A program made the position numbers and the translations under genes. A stretch of DNA of 64,000 nt from Pseudarthrobacter cellobiosi. Its GTDB lineage: Bacteria > Actinomycetota > Actinomycetes > Actinomycetales > Micrococcaceae. This document shows positions 58,744 through 64,000 of this stretch, one piece after another. The notes beneath the pieces are model-generated. The model saw only the letters and a program-made list of their open reading frames with translations. It searched no databases and was not told the origin of the DNA. The stretch covers positions 28,106-92,105 of the forward strand of contig NZ_JAMXBJ010000035.1 of NCBI RefSeq assembly GCF_023913755.1. The letters are read 5' to 3'. Positions within the stretch are counted from its first letter, which is position 1. The number at the start of each line of letters is the position of its first letter.

Positions 58744-59091
58744 GTGATCACCAAGAACCTTTTCCTGCAGGGCATCTTCCCGTTTGTGGGCACGGGGCTG
58801 GAAAAACCCGTCCCCATCCACAGCGAGCTCTCGCACTACGTTCCGGATGGCGTCATCAACCAGACGCTCTACTTCCGGGGCGGCAACTCGAGCAGTGAGC
58901 TCATCACGGTGGTCCTGATGCGGAACGGCGTGCCCATGCGGTACTTCCCCATCGGTGCCAAGAGCGAGGTCCATGTGCCGCTGCGGGTGGTGGAGGACAT
59001 CGACGGCGGCTCGGTGGTGGAGCTCTATCTCGCCGCCCCGGATGGTGTTGGGGGATCCGTGGTTGTTGATCTGGGCATGGTGGAACACTGA
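58744..59091 (+). CDS. Small conserved protein ahead of nirB
   Basis: A 115-aa soluble protein, beta-rich, starting with GTG 58744 after AAAGGAT. Recognisable wording includes MITKNLFLQGIFPFVGTG, HSELSHYVPDG and TLYFRGGNSSSELI; I know no established domain. Its stop overlaps the ATG of nirB (TGATG), so it is co-translated with nitrite reductase and may be involved in its regulation, assembly or nitrogen signalling. That is inference from position. Confidence 0.75.
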   Translation: MITKNLFLQGIFPFVGTGLEKPVPIHSELSHYVPDGVINQTLYFRGGNSSSELITVVLMRNGVPMRYFPIGAKSEVHVPLRVVEDIDGGSVVELYLAAPDGVGGSVVVDLGMVEH

Positions 59092-61607
59092 TGACCAGCG
59101 TGCTTGACCGGCCGCAGGGGAGGCACACAGGCGCCGCGCCACGCCGTCGGCTGGTGGTGGTGGGCAATGGGATGGCCGGCGCCCGGGCGGTGGAGGAGAT
59201 CCTTGCCCGGGGCGGCGCGGACCAGTTCACCATCACCATGTTCGGGGACGAGCCGTACGGAAACTACAACCGGATCATGCTCAGCCACGTCCTCTCCGGC
59301 GAAGAATCCGACGCGGATATCTTCCTGAACGCCCTGCCCTGGTACCGCGAGAACAGCATCACGTTGCACGCCGGGGTCCGTGTTGACCGGATCGACAAGT
59401 TCACGAAGAACGTCTTTTCCAATGATGGCCGCGTTACACCGTACGACACCCTCATCATCGCCACCGGGAGCCGCTCCCACATGCCGCCGATGGACGGGCT
59501 GTACACACCCGGCGGGTCCGTGAAGCACGGTGTGTTCGGGTTCCGCACCATCGATGACACCCGACGGATGGTCCAGCATGCGCAGCAGGAGCATCACCGG
59601 CGGGCCGTGGTGATCGGCGGCGGCCTGCTTGGTTTGGAGGCGGCCTATGGCCTGAAAAGCCACGGCATCGAGGTGGAGGTGGTGCACTCGGGCGGGCACC
59701 TCATGAATGCCCAGATGGGGCCCGACGGCGGCGCGGTGCTGCGCAGGAGCGTGGAGGCCCTGGGCATCCGGGTGCACACGTCCAGCCGCACCACAGCCGT
59801 CCTCGGGAGGGACATGGTCAGCGGCGTCAGCCTCCGGGACCGGGAGGACATCGCCTGCGACATGGTGGTGGTGGCCGCCGGCATCCGGCCGAACGTGGAC
59901 GTGGCCGTGCTGAGCGGGCTGCCGGTGGAGCGGGCCATTGTGGTGGATGACAGGCTCCGGGTCCAGGACGAAGACGACATCTACGCCGTGGGGGAGTGCG
60001 TCCAGCACCGCGGCGAGGTTTATGGGTTGGTTGCGCCGTTGTGGGAGCAGGCCGTGGTGCTTGCCAACCACGTGACCGGCGCCGATACGTCGTCGGCCTA
60101 CCTTGGCTCGCGGACCGCCACCAAGCTGAAGGTTGCCGGCGTCGACGTGGCATCCATGGGACTGCACGGCCCCGAGCTCGACACGGACGAGCACATCGTC
60201 TTCTCGGAGCCCAGCCGCGGCATTTTCAAGTCCATCGTGGTCCGCGACAACAAAATGGTGGGCGCCACGCTGCTGGGCGACAGCCGGAAGGTGGCCTACC
60301 TGACGCAGGCCTACGACCGCGGGCTGCCGTTGCCCGACGAACGGATCGCGCTGATGTTCGACGTCGGCGGGCCGGGTGAGGCGGTGGGCGTGGCCGAGCT
60401 CGACGACGGCGCCCAGGTCTGCAACTGCAACGGCGTCAGCAAGAAGGCCCTGGTGGACGCCGTGAAGGGCGGCTGCACCACTGTTTCCGGCGCCATGGAC
60501 GCCACCCGGGCGGGCAAGGGCTGCGGTTCCTGCAAGCTGCTGGTCAAACAGGTGGTGGAATGGGCCGCGGACGGCGCGGTGGAGGAGGACCCAGCGGCCA
60601 GCTACTACGTGCCCGGGATCCCGCTGGACAAGCCGGCCCTGATGGCCGCCATCCGGAAACAGGGCCTGCGCTCCGTCTCCCAGGTGTTCATGGCACTGGC
60701 TCCCGGCAGCGCCGAGGACGCGAAATCCAAAATGGGCCTCGCATCACTGCTGAAAATGATGCTCGCGGACCAGTACACCGACGAACGCGACGCCCGCTTC
60801 ATCAACGACCGCGTGCACGCCAACATCCAGCGCGACGGCACGTTCTCCGTGGTCCCGCAGATGAAGGGCGGCGTGACGTCCGTGCAGCAGCTGCGCCGCA
60901 TCGCCGACGTCGCCGAGAAGCACAACGTTCCGCTGATCAAACTGACCGGCGGGCAGCGGATCGACCTCCTGGGGATCCCCAAGGAGGACCTCCCGCAGGT
61001 CTGGGCCGACCTGGACATGCCCTCCGGGTACGCCTACGGCAAGAGCTTCCGCACCGTGAAGACCTGCGTGGGCAAGGACTTCTGCCGTTATGGCACGGGT
61101 GACTCCACCAAGCTGGGCATCGAGATCGAGTCCCGGTTCCAGGGCATCGAGTCGCCGGCCAAGCTGAAGCTGGCTGTGTCCGGTTGCCCACGGAACTGCG
61201 CGGAATCGCTGGTCAAGGACGTGGGTGTGGTGGCTGTGGAGGGCGGACGGTGGGAGCTTTACGTCGGGGGAGCGGCGGGCGCCCACATCCGCAAAGGCGA
61301 CCTGCTGGCCACCGTGGATGACCCCGAGGAGGTCAAGCTGCTGGCCGGCCGGTTCATGCAGTACTACCGCGAGCAGGCCAACTGGCTGGAACGGACCTAC
61401 TCCTTTGTGCCGCGGGTGGGCATCGAGCATCTCCGCGCCGTCATCGTCGAGGATTCCGAAGGTGTCGCCGCGCAACTGGACGCCGCCATGCAGGCATCCG
61501 TGGACAGCTACGTGGACCCGTGGAGCGAACGCGACGATCCGCTTACGCCGGGCCAGTTCCGCACGTCCCTGCCGCTCACGGTCCTGCCCCAGGTGCCGGT
61601 CCGATGA
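59091..61607 (+). CDS. nirB: Assimilatory nitrite reductase (NADH) large subunit
   Basis: An 838-aa cytoplasmic enzyme reducing nitrite to ammonium. Domains in order: FAD-binding (LVVVGNGMAGARAVEE, about 20-35), NAD-binding (VVIGGGLLGLEAAYGL, about 170-185), a BFD-like [2Fe-2S] domain (CNCNGVSKKAL and GCGSCKLL, about 443-485), the nitrite/sulfite reductase ferredoxin-like half domain, and the sirohaem/[4Fe-4S] domain with CVGKDFCRYG and SGCPRNCAES. The start overlaps the preceding small gene and the end overlaps nirD by 4 bp. Confidence 0.95.
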   Translation: MTSVLDRPQGRHTGAAPRRRLVVVGNGMAGARAVEEILARGGADQFTITMFGDEPYGNYNRIMLSHVLSGEESDADIFLNALPWYRENSITLHAGVRVDRIDKFTKNVFSNDGRVTPYDTLIIATGSRSHMPPMDGLYTPGGSVKHGVFGFRTIDDTRRMVQHAQQEHHRRAVVIGGGLLGLEAAYGLKSHGIEVEVVHSGGHLMNAQMGPDGGAVLRRSVEALGIRVHTSSRTTAVLGRDMVSGVSLRDREDIACDMVVVAAGIRPNVDVAVLSGLPVERAIVVDDRLRVQDEDDIYAVGECVQHRGEVYGLVAPLWEQAVVLANHVTGADTSSAYLGSRTATKLKVAGVDVASMGLHGPELDTDEHIVFSEPSRGIFKSIVVRDNKMVGATLLGDSRKVAYLTQAYDRGLPLPDERIALMFDVGGPGEAVGVAELDDGAQVCNCNGVSKKALVDAVKGGCTTVSGAMDATRAGKGCGSCKLLVKQVVEWAADGAVEEDPAASYYVPGIPLDKPALMAAIRKQGLRSVSQVFMALAPGSAEDAKSKMGLASLLKMMLADQYTDERDARFINDRVHANIQRDGTFSVVPQMKGGVTSVQQLRRIADVAEKHNVPLIKLTGGQRIDLLGIPKEDLPQVWADLDMPSGYAYGKSFRTVKTCVGKDFCRYGTGDSTKLGIEIESRFQGIESPAKLKLAVSGCPRNCAESLVKDVGVVAVEGGRWELYVGGAAGAHIRKGDLLATVDDPEEVKLLAGRFMQYYREQANWLERTYSFVPRVGIEHLRAVIVEDSEGVAAQLDAAMQASVDSYVDPWSERDDPLTPGQFRTSLPLTVLPQVPVR

Positions 61608-61987
61608 GCGCCGACCCGATCAGCACGGAGCCCGTCAGTCCCGAGCCCGTCACCACCACCAGCCACATCCTGGGCCCCGTGGACCAGATCCCGTTCGGTG
61701 AGGGCCGGGCCTTCGGGGTGGACGCCGAGCAGGTGGCGGTCTTCCGGCTGCGGGACGGGACCCTGCGCGCCCTGTCCGCGGTCTGCCCCCACCGCGGCGG
61801 CCCCATTGCGGACGGCACCATCGACCGGGAGGTGGTGATCTGCCCGCTGCACCAGCACGCGTTCAGCCTGGAAACGGGCTGCTCCAGCACCGGCGCCGAA
61901 CCTTTGCGCACGTACAGCGTCCAGGAGGATGCCGAACAGAACATTGTTCTGAAGTATCCCCACATGCGTGGCAATAGTTTGGCTTAA
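61604..61987 (+). CDS. nirD: Nitrite reductase small subunit
   Basis: A 127-aa NirD protein with a Rieske-type fold and both iron-ligand motifs intact: CPHRGG and CPLHQHAFSLETG, so it may bind a [2Fe-2S] cluster, unlike NirD forms that have lost the ligands. A Pro/Thr/Ser-rich N-terminus of about 20 residues precedes the domain. ATG 61604 overlaps the nirB stop. No nitrate reductase or transporter gene is adjacent in the window. Confidence 0.93.
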   Translation: MSADPISTEPVSPEPVTTTSHILGPVDQIPFGEGRAFGVDAEQVAVFRLRDGTLRALSAVCPHRGGPIADGTIDREVVICPLHQHAFSLETGCSSTGAEPLRTYSVQEDAEQNIVLKYPHMRGNSLA

Positions 61988-62175
61988 CCGGGTCAGGGTG
62001 TAGCCCGCGTCACTTGCTGCGGTTTGAGTCTTGTAGGATAGACAGGCCGCGCGAACTTCGACGTACTGTGACTTTCCATACAGAAAATTCCTTGAAGCAT
62101 CAAGAAACCGAATTTTCGGGATGGAGAAGTCCCTGCCAAGGGTGCCGGCCAATCCCCTACCCACAAGGAATTGTT

Positions 62176-63636
62176 GTGCCTCAAAGTACCCCCACAGAAC
62201 TCGTGAGCCCGACGGCGCAATCCGCCGTCGTCGACTCCACCCTCAGCGCCGAGGGCTACAAAAAATCCCTGAGCGGACGCCAGGTCACCATGATTGCCAT
62301 GGGCGGCGCCATCGGCGTCGGCCTCTTCATGGGTGCAGGCGGACGCCTGGCCTCCACTGGCCCTGCGCTCATCTTCTCCTACGCCATTGCCGGCGTCATC
62401 GCCTACCTGCTGATGCGGGCCCTGGGCGAACTCATCATGTACCGCCAGACGTCGGGTTCCTTCGTCAGCTACGCCGGCGAAATGTTCGGCAAAAAGGGCG
62501 CGTACCTGTCCGGCTGGATGTATTTCATCAACTGGGCCATGACCGGCATCGCTGAACTCATCGCGATCGGACTGTACTTCCAGTTCTTCTTCCCCAACGT
62601 GCCGGTCGAACTCAGCGCCATCGCCGCGCTGCTGCTGCTCGTGGGCGTCAACCTCATGAGCGTCAAGGCGTTCGGCGAATTTGAATTCTGGGCCTCCTGC
62701 CTCAAGGTCGGCGCCATCGTGATCTTCCTGGCCGTGGGCACCTTCATGGTGGTCACCAACGCCCAGGTGGGCGACGGCAACGCCTCGGTGAACAACCTCT
62801 TCGCAGCCGAAGGCGGAATGTTCCCCAAGGGTGCGCTGGTGATGATCCTGGTCCTGAACGCCGTGATTTTCGCCTACAACGGCATTGAACTCGTCGGCAT
62901 CACGGCCGGTGAAATGCAGGACCCCGCCAAGGAAGTTCCCAAAGCGATCCGCGCCGTCGTCTTCCGCATCGTGGTGTTCTACGTCGGTTCGGTGACGCTC
63001 CTGGCGATGCTGTTGCCCTCGGACCAGTACGTGGCCGGTACCTCGCCGTTCGTCACCGTTTTCGGCCAGATGGGCCTCGGCTGGATGGGCGATGTTATGA
63101 ACATGATCGTCATCACCGCCGCGCTGTCCTCCTGCAACTCGGGCCTGTACTCGATCGGCCGGATCTTCCGGACCATGGCCAACAACGGGCACGCCCCGGA
63201 GTGGCTGACCAGGATGTCCAAGAGCCACGTGCCGTACGCCGCCATCCTGGCAATCGGCGCCGTCTACCTCGTTGGCATCCTGCTGAACATCTGGCTGGGC
63301 GGCTCACACGCCTTCGACCTCGCGCTCAACTCCGCGTCGATCGGCGTGATCTTCACCTGGGGCGCCATCTTCGCCAGCCAGATCGCGCTGCGCCACAAGA
63401 AGGGCAAGGTCTCCTCCCTGCCCGCGCCCGGCGGAACCTGGAGCAGCTGGGCCGGACTCATTGCGCTGCTGGCCATCGCCGTGCTCATCGGCTTCGACAC
63501 CATGACCAGCAAGACCGGCGAGGTATTCCACCTCGGTCTCTGGACACTGGCCACCATCCCGTTCTTCGCCCTGGTCCTGTGGCTGGGCTGGCAGAAGGTC
63601 AAGCACAACGAGCCCAAGAGCGAGCTCTTCTGCTAG
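62176..63636 (+). CDS. Amino acid permease (APC family)
   Basis: A 486-aa transporter with about twelve helices. The N-terminal signature SLSGRQVTMIAMGGAIGVGLFMGAGGRLASTGPA and ELVGITAGEMQDPAKEVPKAI are typical of the amino acid transporter (AAT) subgroup that includes asparagine, GABA, proline and aromatic permeases; the substrate is not decidable. GTG 62176 is chosen because AAGGA lies 6-7 nt upstream; the open frame extends further but is not needed. Confidence 0.9.
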   Translation: MPQSTPTELVSPTAQSAVVDSTLSAEGYKKSLSGRQVTMIAMGGAIGVGLFMGAGGRLASTGPALIFSYAIAGVIAYLLMRALGELIMYRQTSGSFVSYAGEMFGKKGAYLSGWMYFINWAMTGIAELIAIGLYFQFFFPNVPVELSAIAALLLLVGVNLMSVKAFGEFEFWASCLKVGAIVIFLAVGTFMVVTNAQVGDGNASVNNLFAAEGGMFPKGALVMILVLNAVIFAYNGIELVGITAGEMQDPAKEVPKAIRAVVFRIVVFYVGSVTLLAMLLPSDQYVAGTSPFVTVFGQMGLGWMGDVMNMIVITAALSSCNSGLYSIGRIFRTMANNGHAPEWLTRMSKSHVPYAAILAIGAVYLVGILLNIWLGGSHAFDLALNSASIGVIFTWGAIFASQIALRHKKGKVSSLPAPGGTWSSWAGLIALLAIAVLIGFDTMTSKTGEVFHLGLWTLATIPFFALVLWLGWQKVKHNEPKSELFC

Positions 63637-63746
63637 GTCTTTTCGCCTCAGCAGCCGGACGCTCTGCGGACGGACGCTAAGAAGTCGGACGCTAAGAAGT
63701 CCGACGTCGGCGGGTCACCCTTTCGGGGGCGGCCCGCCGTCGTCGT

Positions 63747-63766
63747 TGGTGGAGCCTGTCGAAACC
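63747..63766. repeat. Dispersed short repeat next to a long palindrome
   Basis: TGGTGGAGCCTGTCGAAACC is the third copy of the short repeat seen at 6161-6178 and 51332-51352. It runs directly into the left arm of the inverted repeat at 63765-63834, so the two may form one composite element. Confidence 0.6.
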
Positions 63767-63834
63767 CCCATCGGTTGCTCCGTGACCGCCCTTTTGAGCG
63801 CTCAAAAGGGCGCCTACGGAGCAACCGATGGGGG
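63765..63834. repeat. Long composite inverted repeat (REP-like)
   Basis: Outer arms 63765-63783 and 63816-63834 (CCCCCATCGGTTGCTCCGT and its complement) are 19-bp perfect; the centre 63788-63811 is itself a 24-bp perfect palindrome with core GAGCGCTC flanked by CCCTTTT. The element lies between convergent genes and may terminate transcription on both strands, but its layout is like the repeat at 52310-52377. Confidence 0.85.
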
Positions 63835-64000
63835 TCGGTTGGCGTCCACGCTCTTGAGGTGCCGGGCGAAGTGGTCTTCGATCCGCTGCCAGGCTTCGGG
63901 GGAGGACTCCGGGTCAGGGCCGATGCCCATGACCCGCATCAGCGGCCGGAAAACCGCCGGGCCCAGGTCGATTTCGTTGAGGAACGCGTGGCCTGCAGTG
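63814..64000 (-). CDS. Partial dienelactone hydrolase-like protein, C-terminus
   Basis: Only the last 62 codons are in view. The peptide begins near TAGHAFLNEIDLGPAVF, where GHAF is the catalytic-His region of dienelactone hydrolase-type alpha/beta hydrolases, and continues with helices SSPEAWQRIEDHFARHLKSV. The last codons (encoding RPPSVAP) and the TAG stop lie in the right arm of the long inverted repeat, so the natural C-terminus may have been replaced or extended by the repeat. Confidence 0.6.
   Translation of the reverse strand, partial: TAGHAFLNEIDLGPAVFRPLMRVMGIGPDPESSPEAWQRIEDHFARHLKSVDANRPPSVAP

Overview
The window reads as chromosomal DNA of a high-GC Gram-positive actinobacterium, most likely an Arthrobacter or Pseudarthrobacter relative (Micrococcaceae). 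This rests on base composition, frequent GTG/TTG starts, many promoters whose -10 hexamer lies 6-7 nt from the start codon (leaderless mRNA), and actinobacterial gene sets: Rex, menaquinone genes, system II cytochrome c maturation and an IniB/IniA/IniC-like dynamin operon. The genus is an inference. No rRNA, tRNA, IS element or CRISPR array was recognised.

Region 1 (1-9800) is accessory and partly decayed. On the minus strand, 4114 down to 1 is a seven-gene operon that looks like a circular (AS-48/uberolysin-type) bacteriocin locus: a 91-aa precursor, a SpoIIM/DUF95 membrane protein, two small membrane proteins, an ABC permease, an ABC ATPase and the first 18 codons of another gene. Upstream lie an AfsA-type (gamma-butyrolactone synthase) gene without its N-terminus, fused by deletion to the C-terminal half of an NAD-dependent epimerase. 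Next come a YegP-like protein, then an M24 peptidase and a sugar-binding lipoprotein that face each other and have both lost their N-termini at one junction; the lipoprotein also has a frameshift. A Gfo/Idh/MocA oxidoreductase with a LacI-type operator and a 53-aa CxxC protein follow.

Region 2 (9800-26000) carries a BBE-type flavoprotein, a DUF1801 protein and a large L-rhamnose locus: a divergent LacI regulator, operators, a CUT2 ABC importer, an arabinose/fucose isomerase-like protein, mutarotase, isomerase, fused aldolase/dehydrogenase, rhamnulokinase and an acetyl esterase.

Region 3 (25900-37620) is mostly core: class I DAHP synthase behind a leader peptide rich in Trp/Tyr/Phe codons (a likely attenuator), an excisionase-type HTH protein, a bS22-like 32-aa protein, a HAD phosphatase, a glutaredoxin-like protein, Rex, two proline/glutamine-rich membrane proteins, YceI, and a phosphatase-TlpA-CcdA-ResB-CcsB operon for cytochrome c biogenesis.

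Region 4 (37700-46860) is a five-gene array: membrane-anchored Hsp70-like protein, large LuxR regulator, repeat-rich IniB-like protein and two dynamin-like GTPases.

Region 5 (46860-64000) has small membrane proteins, menA/menE/menB, a CPBP protease, an ABC importer for Mn/Zn/Fe, a DUF4097 plus ribbon-helix-helix pair, an ABC-F ATPase, nirB/nirD with a small companion, an amino acid permease and the end of a dienelactone hydrolase-like gene. Two long inverted repeats and three copies of a short repeat related to GAGCCTGTCGAAAC occur; one copy sits inside menB.
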